A stretch of 64,000 nt of DNA. Source: a virus. The position numbers were made by a program, and so were the translations under genes. The stretch spans positions 1 through 64,000 of IMG/VR virus record IMGVR_UViG_3300017917_002434; one strand, given 5' to 3'. Of this stretch, positions 57,901 to 64,000 are shown in pieces. The notes beneath the pieces are model-generated. The model ran no database searches, had not been told where the DNA came from, and saw only the letters and a list, made by a program, of their open reading frames with translations. How positions within the stretch are numbered: position 1 is the first letter of the stretch; each line of letters begins with the position of its first letter.

Positions 57901-60468
57901 GATATTATTATCACTGTTAATGAAGTAGGTGGCAGTGGCGACATTACCGAAGCTATTATATCTAGAGGTGTAGCAAAACAAGTACGAATGGAGCTACAGC
58001 TTTATTCCAACGAAGATTTAACGCTAGGTGTAAATTCATCGGCCCTAGGCAGTGCTACTACACTCACTGTGTTAGGTGGTTTGACTTATTCACCGTTAGA
58101 AACCAACGGTACTAATGTATCATTCGATGCTGGTATCAGGGCAGGAGCCACAGGTACTGTTACTGTTAATATCTCGACTATGCGAGCCACTGGTCACGAC
58201 TTCCTTGATATCGGTACTGGTTCGTATGCCGATACTAACTATCCAAGTAATATTTTCGGAGAGCCAGCTAACGAGCCCGATGTCGAAGCACAGGTTGTTG
58301 AAGTCACAACCGGACGTGTATTCTATGTAAGTACTGACCAAAACGGTAACTTTAAAGTAGGTGACTTCTTTGCTGTTGACCAAGGTACTGGTAAACTTAC
58401 CTTAGATGCTAAAATTGACTTGAAAGGTATTGATTCTCTCAAGTTACGCTCTGGTAATGAGATTTTTGAATTCACCAACGACATTACTATGGGTGGTGAA
58501 GGTGCTGCGGATCCACAGGCTGTACCTACAGAATATGCTATCAGAAGTTATATCGATAAACGCCTTGGATTAAATCACTTTGGTGTAAGGGTAACTGACG
58601 GTCTAAGAGGTCCAGGCTACCTAGCATTAGATGGTTCTCTAGCAGTCAAAGGCACCATCGAGATGGACGGCAATACCCTGCGTAACCTACCTGCTCCAAG
58701 AAGAGGTGCTGTGGGCGACACTGAAGCTGTACCTAAGTTCTATATGAAACTAGGTAACGTAGAAGATGGTCCAAGTTATTGGAGACCGGCACTAGGTGCT
58801 CCTAATTATCAGATACAGAGAGCAGATATCCTAGCATTTACTGGTACTGATAGTCAGTTCAGCCATGCCACAATGACTGGTGCGTTGACATTTACGCTAA
58901 ACACTACTACGCCAACTGATCCATTCATTGTGTCGACTATCAACGACAATGTTATAGTCAACGACGATATAAATTACGATGCTGCTATTTTACAGCATAA
59001 GTTAAATTTAAATTATATTCGAGACACAGCAGCAGATGGATTTGTTATTACTGCTTATACTACAACAGGTGTACCATCAGGATTTACAAGATTCACTGCT
59101 AACAATCATGGTATTGCTGAAAATGATAGTATCGAAATTCTAGGTGAAACTACAGGTACGTTAACTGGTATTAATAAACGCTGGAGAGCTGTAAACATCA
59201 CTACGAATACATTTGATATTCCTATTACAGGTCTAACAGGTGTTCTCAGTGGTAATGCTCGAGTTAGAGAACCTGGTATACTCAGCGGTGCTAGAACTAC
59301 AGAGTTCCAGATTTCTAGTACTGGATTCTTACAGCTAAGACCATCGAGCAGTGTGTCAACAGGTGTTACATTTGACAAACTGGCCTATATCGATCCAGCT
59401 GTCTATGATCCTACTGATGAAACTACCTATGCGGGTGGTGGAACTAAACTATTAGGTCGACGTGCCCTACCAACAGCAGGTTCTGTAATTGGTCAACCTG
59501 TGCCAATCGATGCTAGAACAGTTATCAGAGATGGATTCGGTTTATCAAAGTTTGATGTACCTAACGAGGGTGTTCTTGCTAGAATAGATCTAAGCAATGA
59601 TCCAGAAGACGATAGTTTTACTTCTATCGGTTATGGTTCTGCTAACAGCGGTAACGATCTAGTTCAACGAGATGCTAGCGGTAATTTCTCTGCTAATGTT
59701 ATTACCATGAACGGTATGATAACCAACGATAATATAACTATCGTTACAGATCCCGCTAATGTCTCGAACCCCAAAGGTATACGGGCAACTATTAGTAGTA
59801 CTACTGCTACAATATTACAGAGAGCTGTTGAAAGCACTGGTGACAACGCCTTTAAGACTATCCTTAGAAACGGTAACGGCGGAACCGGTATCGTACTAGT
59901 AGACGGAAATAGTACTGTTAACAAGAGAACAGAGTATTATGCATTAGAACATAGATTCTATAATGCCACAGGCGGCGGGGGAGTTGTTAATATTTCAGGT
60001 GGTACTCTCAAAGCTGGAACAGGAGGAGCGGGTAGTAGTATTCAAGGTGCCTGGACTCTAGATTCTGGAGCTAGTTTCCAAGCAACATGGGCCGACTTAG
60101 CAGAATGGTATAGCTCTGATCGAGAATACGAACCAGGAACTGTGCTAGAATTTGGTGGCGATGCTGAAGTACGTGCTTCAACTAAACAAGGTACTACTAG
60201 AGTAGCTGGCGTAGTTACTACAAATCCAGCATACGTAATGAATCAAGGACTCGAAGGAACTAGAACCTGTGTAGCTCTCCAAGGACGAGTACCATGTAAA
60301 GTAGTGGGAAAAGTAGAAAAAGGAGACTTAATAATCACAAGTTCGATATCCGGAGTTGCTATTTCAGCAGGAGAAACAGCACAGCCTGGAACTATCATCG
60401 GAAAAGCATTACAAAATTATAACAGCGATCATATCGGCCTGATAGAAGTTGCTGTAGGGAGATTATAA
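51943..60468 (+). CDS. giant virion structural protein, fibre/baseplate type (2841 aa)
   Basis: A 2841-residue protein. The start SRKEINIGIEGNDGTGDSIR, then DSFQKVNENFTELY is the attachment module common to several fibre genes here. Around residues 200-700 are beta-helix or lectin-like regions (GIYYENYPLRLAENVTLRGDDLRRT). Four copies of a C-x-RDVG-x3-DA module lie near residues 784, 927, 1176 and 1320 (for example KCARDVGLILDAVNYDMVLG). A block near 1005-1100 matches the N-terminus of the 1225-residue fibre. The last 130 residues (WADLAEWYSSDREYEPGTVLEFGG, then AGVVTTNPAYVMN) resemble an intramolecular chaperone/peptidase_G2-like tail. It should be a major adhesin or baseplate-attached fibre. 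Confidence 0.88.
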   Translation: MSRKEINIGIEGNDGTGDSIRDSFQKVNENFTELYAILGQGGRLSFIGLDDVEKERTVKGYRTSDNNRVLVVDSEGEQIVFKELVGSETIIVNQSVPGQIRLSSLASALINDPDPTLQTNLNANFKRLTNLSEATEDEDAATKGYVDEKLSLDGTDSIDVSGFARPDWGLMRGPLVLSRNPIEEDDLEYNGLIAATKAYVDSKTFSSEYNIYVSPRGIDERTDIPQNQIGRSEATAFATIQKACEKAEELVNNAPLELGPYQKILTYANGTKFCEIVSVEESELSGTGCTALARMGIDDVGSPIQILIAGTGYQKDDILTPNGGTYLGQETQFRVVAVDFAGSILQLAINTDADGVKQRGIYSILPQSHVDNDFLLLVGGSGSGTARARVRWTVTQVDVTDTGENYTSASVIFTGGGGSGTEAFITEIGGEIKEVTVSKGGTGYTGVPAVAVYLPRMLLSTERLNTDYLDDIREGQALRGETSGALARIVQQDGSLNEDGDEIFEIEVLSGVFQIGERVSYADLTKNIQVTIHVETGIYYENYPLRLAENVTLRGDDLRRTIVRPKPGISQSPWVRVFFRRDRVIDDLRVTNHEFGYQYLTDPLDYSSQPKNNDEIDVCLCNDATRLSEISFQGHGGFVMVLDPNGQILSKSPYFQTGTSFAKSINEHQFAGGQFIDGFSGNLEGVLLRQREVDPSDPAYIPSDPTTFKEYEKVIIGGLMRPPSLPTSFNIGENLYRITLSNRIETGYFDTKILLERNRRFIQTEVVSFVNGEFPTLDFNEDKCFRDVGLLVDAVIQDVLYGGYLNSTEAARLYFIGGNTVISGQVAETVAAIVKAKEVAVAVITQDPDYERVGTVDQIFLPAYPDGGDAQTEVETAFDLIANIVEYGETIYKAKDLLQINKEIIQAETIAYLDAIYPSLNYDRDTCYRDVGFIVDAWSIDIFGDFNNTVRAGYSYYKQGGRIIPDSGPTSQLAETIDGIEYAALLAKRIVKNQALGGLVRTTKTFNPSANIDITANTITILDHGFKSGSRVIYSSGGGNSIVVDNLDDEDGDPIADLNGLVFYVYVVDGDNIQLVENLPLLIAKEKGVSTSIELNIVGTGSGTSHTLAFYQITDPELVVGDIVDSGVEANIDAGTNYITTLISGETAGVPGIYPQYECVLDSPYYGNGLFNQAKCARDVGLILDAVNYDMVLGSNYQSVKAGLSYLRSYSSVVIDEQKQPTINGITKAEVEALALIPEAPYSAARSAYSNRFEIIRNIIRNGVTAAPAITYPLPAGVSAGSNKAKAVDVLVANREFIKTEIVAWVTENNPGFEYDIAKCARDVGYLLDGMIYDLLYGGNSQTKNNAETYYLDGESFVPDQEVITASAFTRLRTVLFYVVQNNTSSWTKSSSNTLTQNTSNPAATATEGTTLQNLTDILIDYVADEDYDTPVTEVLPTIVGQNADLLAARLEVLAAKETIKTSVLEFLENVAGKVVLSTAGNKSMLGNDFTQVNDMGYGIFCTNNGLSEQVSVFTYYCYTAFYSLNGAQIRSLNGSSAHGVIGLKAEGADPNEIPDSVSLKFPMIQIAQAYENIPLEIENDRNGDAIWVSGYQYLPRAGCIVDIDHTGDRTDTINPANGLQIGTRYQIATLGTTDWNTAAGTVGIVYAVGDKFVAANAGNGDGTIYTLTTIGQRSYVVETVTTSGLPEGVAKLQLSTVAANAGLAVYVAPGKNLVIRSNEEFVLSDKEEVVAVRPSTALIFDENTGTAIRLLSFNQYDDIDALVDDQIITTRDGYQYVKLTILKDTPEFDIPTGFSDEGDDRVIVQALNFRDSKRVVFPTTGAMIYDGSTIGTGGMIFGFQDSMYEITDYEVNNLDPNNIFGIITFRNVTQPLVESSRIYTFSVTGSSPAQLLLTADHNLSDGRRVKIDGSNYYVKNVISNVNHGPLSGTNVVPATGGGVGATFTITRTNSIVYSNIQVNAAGTGYDIGDTIRILGTSLGGTSPTNDIIITVNEVGGSGDITEAIISRGVAKQVRMELQLYSNEDLTLGVNSSALGSATTLTVLGGLTYSPLETNGTNVSFDAGIRAGATGTVTVNISTMRATGHDFLDIGTGSYADTNYPSNIFGEPANEPDVEAQVVEVTTGRVFYVSTDQNGNFKVGDFFAVDQGTGKLTLDAKIDLKGIDSLKLRSGNEIFEFTNDITMGGEGAADPQAVPTEYAIRSYIDKRLGLNHFGVRVTDGLRGPGYLALDGSLAVKGTIEMDGNTLRNLPAPRRGAVGDTEAVPKFYMKLGNVEDGPSYWRPALGAPNYQIQRADILAFTGTDSQFSHATMTGALTFTLNTTTPTDPFIVSTINDNVIVNDDINYDAAILQHKLNLNYIRDTAADGFVITAYTTTGVPSGFTRFTANNHGIAENDSIEILGETTGTLTGINKRWRAVNITTNTFDIPITGLTGVLSGNARVREPGILSGARTTEFQISSTGFLQLRPSSSVSTGVTFDKLAYIDPAVYDPTDETTYAGGGTKLLGRRALPTAGSVIGQPVPIDARTVIRDGFGLSKFDVPNEGVLARIDLSNDPEDDSFTSIGYGSANSGNDLVQRDASGNFSANVITMNGMITNDNITIVTDPANVSNPKGIRATISSTTATILQRAVESTGDNAFKTILRNGNGGTGIVLVDGNSTVNKRTEYYALEHRFYNATGGGGVVNISGGTLKAGTGGAGSSIQGAWTLDSGASFQATWADLAEWYSSDREYEPGTVLEFGGDAEVRASTKQGTTRVAGVVTTNPAYVMNQGLEGTRTCVALQGRVPCKVVGKVEKGDLIITSSISGVAISAGETAQPGTIIGKALQNYNSDHIGLIEVAVGRL

Positions 60469-60470
60469 GC

Positions 60471-61376
60471 ATGGCACAACAGAGCATCAGTATATCACCT
60501 CCGTTGACATGGGAAAAGTTCGGTGGAGAGACTCAATCTATCTTTGCTAAGATAAATGACAATTTTACAGAACTTTACCTAAGCATAGGAGGGTCGGGAG
60601 CGGACCTTACAGCATTAGGATCAAGTTTAATTCCAGACTTTGATGAAGATCACAATCTAGGGTCGCCAGCTAAAAAATGGAACAATCTATATGTAAGTTC
60701 AACAGGGTTGTATGTAGGTACAGCGGTTATTACATCTTCTGGTAGTATTATAGATCTGCCGGCTGGTTCAACTATTGGTGGTATTCCTCCACAAGTTCCT
60801 AGTGTACTGTCAGTTACTTCTATAGAATTAGATTCTGGAGTGTCTGTCGACAACATCAGTACCGATTCTACATTTGCTGTTGATAACGATAATTCCACAC
60901 TGGCTACTAAATTAGCTATAAAAACTTATGTTGATAATCAAATACCCACAGACATTAATCAATTGTCAGACACTGGAAATCTTCTCGGAGCAGGTTTAGA
61001 AACCAGAACAACCGCTTCCGGCACTACAGGAAGTTTAGCAACCAATGCCTCAGAAAATTTAGATCTAGTAGGTTTTAAAAGTTATGCCTTGTTGAAAATA
61101 CTAACAAACAGAGCAGCATGGGTTCGAGTATATACATCACAGGCTGCTAGGTCTGCCGATACTTCAAGATTAATCACCGACGATCCTTTGCCGGGGTCTG
61201 GTGTCATAGCTGAAGTAATTACTGACGGTACTAATCCGGTTTTAATAACTCCAAGTATTATTGGTTTTAATGATGAGACTGTTCCTACGACCGATATCTA
61301 TGTAAGGGTAACTAACACTGCCGTTGCCACTGGAACTGTAGCAGTGACATTATCTTTAATAAAGTTAGAGGCTTAA
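60471..61376 (+). CDS. fibre-like structural protein (301 aa)
   Basis: A 301-residue protein. TWEKFGGETQSIFAKINDNFTELY repeats the attachment module of the giant protein. It is followed by a beta region (LGSPAKKWNNLYVSSTGLYVG) and a C-terminal domain (FKSYALLKILTNRAAWVRVYTSQAARSAD) typical of phage structural receptors. It is 2 bases after the giant gene and 1 base before the protease gene, one transcription unit. It probably joins the same tail structure. Confidence 0.75.
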   Translation: MAQQSISISPPLTWEKFGGETQSIFAKINDNFTELYLSIGGSGADLTALGSSLIPDFDEDHNLGSPAKKWNNLYVSSTGLYVGTAVITSSGSIIDLPAGSTIGGIPPQVPSVLSVTSIELDSGVSVDNISTDSTFAVDNDNSTLATKLAIKTYVDNQIPTDINQLSDTGNLLGAGLETRTTASGTTGSLATNASENLDLVGFKSYALLKILTNRAAWVRVYTSQAARSADTSRLITDDPLPGSGVIAEVITDGTNPVLITPSIIGFNDETVPTTDIYVRVTNTAVATGTVAVTLSLIKLEA

Positions 61377-61377
61377 T

Positions 61378-63036
61378 ATGTCTGAAATAGATCGTTATGA
61401 ATATATAGTAACTCTTAAAAATAAAGAGGATCTGCCTCAATTCTATAACGATATGGAAACTCCGGGCGGCGATCTGTATATCCCAGATCGAGCTGTAGCG
61501 GTAGCCAGTAGAAGACACATTAGTAGAAATACTCACTACTATCTTACAGATCAAGAAGCAGATTTATTAAAAAATGACCCCCGTGTAGCAGCAGTTTCTA
61601 GATTGCCTAGAGACCTTGGCATGGAGCCAATTTCATTCTGGCGTCAAACTGGAAAATTTGAAAAGGGTACAGCTATACAATCCACTGATAAAAACTGGGG
61701 ATTGGCTAGAATTGTGAATGGTGTTCAAACTAACGATTGGGGCACAAATGGATTATTCAACGAACTAGAAACTTCTATATCTACAGATTCGTCGGGCGAA
61801 CATGTAGATGTTGTAATTATTGATGCCCATATAAATCCCGATCATCCCGAGTTTGCTCTCAATGAAGACGGCTCGGGCGGTACTAGGGTTATTCAATACA
61901 ATTGGTTTCAACACCAGGCAGAAGTAGGCCTAAGTGGACTCGGTACTTACAGCTATAATAGTATCAGTAGTAATCACGGTACGCATGTAGCAGGCACCGT
62001 AGCCGGCAACACTCAAGGCTGGGCTAGAAAGTCCAACATTTATTATATGGAATTTAATTATCCCGGATGGAGTCAACCGCAGGGATGGGCACTATATCTA
62101 TTTGATTTTGTTAGAGCGTGGCACAACAGTAAACCGATCAATCCGCTTACTGGTCGTAGAAACCCCACGGTCACAAACAATAGTTGGGGATATAGTTACG
62201 GCGGCATATCGCTTCCAAGCATTAACGAAGTTACATATCGAGGTAACACAACTAATTTAGTTGGACAAACCAACGCAGCTAAAAGAGTTGTGTTAGAAAA
62301 CAACGGTGTTCCGGTGCCAAATGGAACTTCTCTTTTTAGGACACCGGCAAGGGTTCCGGCGTTAGATGCTGATATCGCCGATGCTATTGATGACGGGATT
62401 ATTGTTGTAGCTTCAGCAGGAAATAGTTATTGGTATGTTACCGACGATCCCGGACACCCGGATTACAATAATAGTGTTACACTTTCTAGCGGTCTTTTAT
62501 ATCATTCTAATGGTTCTAGTCCGGGATCAGCTCCCGGAGCAATATGTGTGGGGGCATTAAGTACATCCACTCAAGAATATAAAACAAATTTTAGTAATTA
62601 CGGTGACAGAATAGATATTTGGGCACCTGGACAAAACATAATATCAGCTGTTTTTAATTCTACAGCATCTAGTGAATTTGGTATTTCATTGGCGGACGAT
62701 CCAAGAAACCCCACTTTTAAGCTAGGATCGATATCAGGAACTAGTATGTCGGGTCCTCAAGTAGCAGGAGTAATCGCCTGTATCATGAGTAGATATCCTA
62801 ATTTTACTCCGCAGGATTTGTATGATTATCTAATCGCTAAATCTAAAACCGGTCAAATAGGAACTACTAGCGGAAATTACGGAGATTTTACTAATCTTAG
62901 AGATAGTAAAAACAAATATCTGTATTTTCCAGTAGAAAGATCACAGCAAGGCTCGGCGTTTCCAGACACTAGTTACAATTTACGCCCGGCTACAGGAAAC
63001 GTATATCCTCGACTACGTATTAGAAGACGCGGATAA
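61378..63036 (+). CDS. subtilisin-like serine protease (S8), virion-associated candidate
   Basis: A 552-residue protein with the full subtilisin triad: D149 (VVIIDAHIN), H200 (NHGTHVAGTVAG) and S456 (GTSMSGPQVAGV), with the oxyanion N349 (SAGNSYWY). Residues 1-120 could be an inhibitor-like pro-domain (MSEIDRYEYIVTLKNKEDLP, then RRHISRNTHYYLTDQEADLL). There is no Sec signal peptide, so it would be carried in the virion or act in the cytoplasm. It lies inside the fibre operon. Possible roles are processing of fibre proteins or digestion of host surface proteins at infection; neither is shown. Confidence 0.9.
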   Translation: MSEIDRYEYIVTLKNKEDLPQFYNDMETPGGDLYIPDRAVAVASRRHISRNTHYYLTDQEADLLKNDPRVAAVSRLPRDLGMEPISFWRQTGKFEKGTAIQSTDKNWGLARIVNGVQTNDWGTNGLFNELETSISTDSSGEHVDVVIIDAHINPDHPEFALNEDGSGGTRVIQYNWFQHQAEVGLSGLGTYSYNSISSNHGTHVAGTVAGNTQGWARKSNIYYMEFNYPGWSQPQGWALYLFDFVRAWHNSKPINPLTGRRNPTVTNNSWGYSYGGISLPSINEVTYRGNTTNLVGQTNAAKRVVLENNGVPVPNGTSLFRTPARVPALDADIADAIDDGIIVVASAGNSYWYVTDDPGHPDYNNSVTLSSGLLYHSNGSSPGSAPGAICVGALSTSTQEYKTNFSNYGDRIDIWAPGQNIISAVFNSTASSEFGISLADDPRNPTFKLGSISGTSMSGPQVAGVIACIMSRYPNFTPQDLYDYLIAKSKTGQIGTTSGNYGDFTNLRDSKNKYLYFPVERSQQGSAFPDTSYNLRPATGNVYPRLRIRRRG

Positions 63037-63039
63037 ATA
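63032..63039 (+). promoter_or_regulatory. T4-like late promoter element (GATAAATA)
   Basis: GATAAATA overlaps the stop codon of the protease gene and lies 19 bases before the ATG at 63059. It predicts a leader of about 14 bases without a Shine-Dalgarno sequence. Confidence 0.5.
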
Positions 63040-63058
63040 TTAGATAGAAACAAAAATT

Positions 63059-63778
63059 ATGGCTATAGAAACAGTAAACATTGGAAATTTAGTAAACGAC
63101 GGCCTCGGGGACGATCTACGCACGGCGTTTCAAAAGGTTAATAACAGCCTACAATCGTTAAACAACGAACTTGTATTAACGGGCCGAAACTTGGGCGACG
63201 GTGCTAATTTGTTTAAAAGAAAAGCAAATGCGTTAGGTACCGAAACTATAGTTCCAGAATCCGATGCTGATCGATTAGAATTTAGATCTATAAAAGGATC
63301 AGCAAATATTATAGTAACTGAGAACGCTAATGATATTACGATCGCTACTCCTTTACAAAATGTTTTTACTAAGATTTCTGTTCCCGAAGCTAGTGTAATT
63401 ATTGGAGCCGATACTGCTGATACAACATTAACTTTAGTAGGCGGAGTTAACACCAACTTAAACGTTAACGGAAAAACAATAACAATTAATACCGATCCTG
63501 TAGGAAATATTTTGTTACAGAATCTAGATTTAAACACAAACAATATTATCGGTACTGGTAATATAACAATTAACGGAAACATTACTGCTAACAATTTTAA
63601 TGGAGATCTTTGGGGCTACGATGGTTTTGAATCGGTGAGTGCTTTGTATTCTTTTGATTTTGGAACTTATACAAATATATTCAACAATGCTCTACAATTT
63701 CTTGTTTCCAACAGTGATTTTGATATGGGAACGATAGTAGTCCCAACTGATCTAGAAATAGATCTCGGAACGTTTTAA
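63059..63778 (+). CDS. fibre-like structural protein (239 aa)
   Basis: A 239-residue protein starting IETVNIGNLVNDGLGDDLR, then TAFQKVNNSLQSLNNEL, the third copy of the attachment module. The body is beta-rich with Asn/Thr/Ile repeats (NVNGKTITINTDPVGNILLQNLDLNTNNIIGTG), as in fibre stems. It ends with a short domain SVSALYSFDFGTYTNIFNNALQF. A late element precedes it, and AACGGAGAATT leads into the next gene. Confidence 0.75.
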   Translation: MAIETVNIGNLVNDGLGDDLRTAFQKVNNSLQSLNNELVLTGRNLGDGANLFKRKANALGTETIVPESDADRLEFRSIKGSANIIVTENANDITIATPLQNVFTKISVPEASVIIGADTADTTLTLVGGVNTNLNVNGKTITINTDPVGNILLQNLDLNTNNIIGTGNITINGNITANNFNGDLWGYDGFESVSALYSFDFGTYTNIFNNALQFLVSNSDFDMGTIVVPTDLEIDLGTF

Positions 63779-63791
63779 CGGAGAATTATAA

Positions 63792-64000
63792 ATGGCTCTA
63801 AGATTAAAAAGAGGAACCACAGCTGAAAGATTAACCTATACTCCACTCAATGGAGAATTGGTCTATGACACGGATCAGAAAGCGATCTATATAGGAGACG
63901 GAGCCGTAGTCGGCGGAAAACTATTAGCCAGCGGTGGAACGATTATTGACGATATCATCCTTAACGGGAATGATATTACAGGCACAGGTAATATAGATAT
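63792..64000 (+). CDS. tail fibre-type structural protein, 3' truncated by window end
   Basis: The first 69 codons of a fibre gene: MALRLKRGTTAERLTYTPLN, then GELVYDTDQKAIYIGDGAVVGGKLL, the 'RLKRGT-ER---P--GEL-YDTD-K--YIGDG' start common to phage fibre proteins. It is preceded by GGAGAATTATAA as a ribosome binding site and runs off the window. Total length is unknown. Confidence 0.8.
   Translation, partial: MALRLKRGTTAERLTYTPLNGELVYDTDQKAIYIGDGAVVGGKLLASGGTIIDDIILNGNDITGTGNID

Overview
This window reads as part of the genome of a large T4-like marine bacteriophage (Caudoviricetes, myovirus type), not of a cell. Evidence: long phage fibre and structural genes, including a 2841-residue one, that carry the 'KVNENFTELY'-type module; clustered tRNAs with encoded CCA; T4-style late promoters (TATAAATA and close variants) next to sigma70-type promoters (TTGACA-17-TATAAT); very tight packing; many small genes of unknown function; and no ribosomal or housekeeping operon. 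The DNA is AT-rich. The host cannot be named from the sequence; the omega, IF-1 and IscU homologues all look bacterial.

Layout. (1) 1-4.8 kb: tRNA-Ser, three small genes, a promoter-driven structured non-coding stretch, an RNA polymerase omega-like gene, a second structured non-coding stretch, an initiator-type tRNA-Met, tRNA-Gly, an Fe(II)/2OG oxygenase, translation initiation factor IF-1, a tyrosine phosphatase, a zincin and a phosphoesterase, closed by a bidirectional terminator. (2) 4.8-32.7 kb: a 28-kb metabolic island with ten radical-SAM proteins (two with a probable B12-type N-terminal domain), seven Fe(II)/2OG oxygenase-like proteins (nine in the window), a flavin tryptophan-halogenase homologue, an amidinotransferase, two PLP enzymes, an SDR, an AdoMet decarboxylase, a heme N-demethylase-like protein, a QueC-like PP-loop enzyme and an SGNH hydrolase. 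Genes sit in short cassettes of alternating polarity. (3) 32.7-39.8 kb: a tRNA-like gene, a histone-H1-like protein, another oxygenase, a Bax-inhibitor-1 membrane protein and small unknown genes. (4) 39.8-45.6 kb: fibre genes, one with 126-nt tandem repeats. (5) 45.6-51.9 kb: QueD-like enzyme, two glycan-type enzymes, an SH3-fold protein, UV-damage endonuclease, an EF-hand/dockerin-like membrane protein, Fe/Mn superoxide dismutase, IscU, IscA and a glutamine-amidotransferase-like protein. (6) 51.9-64 kb: a structural operon with the giant protein, two further fibre-like proteins, a subtilisin-like protease and the start of another fibre gene.

Two themes tie the window together. First, an expression take-over set: omega, IF-1 and an initiator-type tRNA lie within 2.3 kb of each other. 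Several promoters, early and late, are placed so that transcription should start at or within a few bases of the ATG (leaderless mRNAs), or on the first base of a tRNA-like gene. Second, an iron/SAM economy: the ten [4Fe-4S] radical-SAM enzymes and nine Fe(II) oxygenases are matched by phage-encoded Fe-S cluster assembly proteins (IscU, IscA), a superoxide dismutase and an AdoMet decarboxylase. The product of the 28-kb island cannot be read from the sequence. No precursor peptide is visible, and its coordinated cassettes look like an undescribed phage-encoded biosynthetic or modification pathway.
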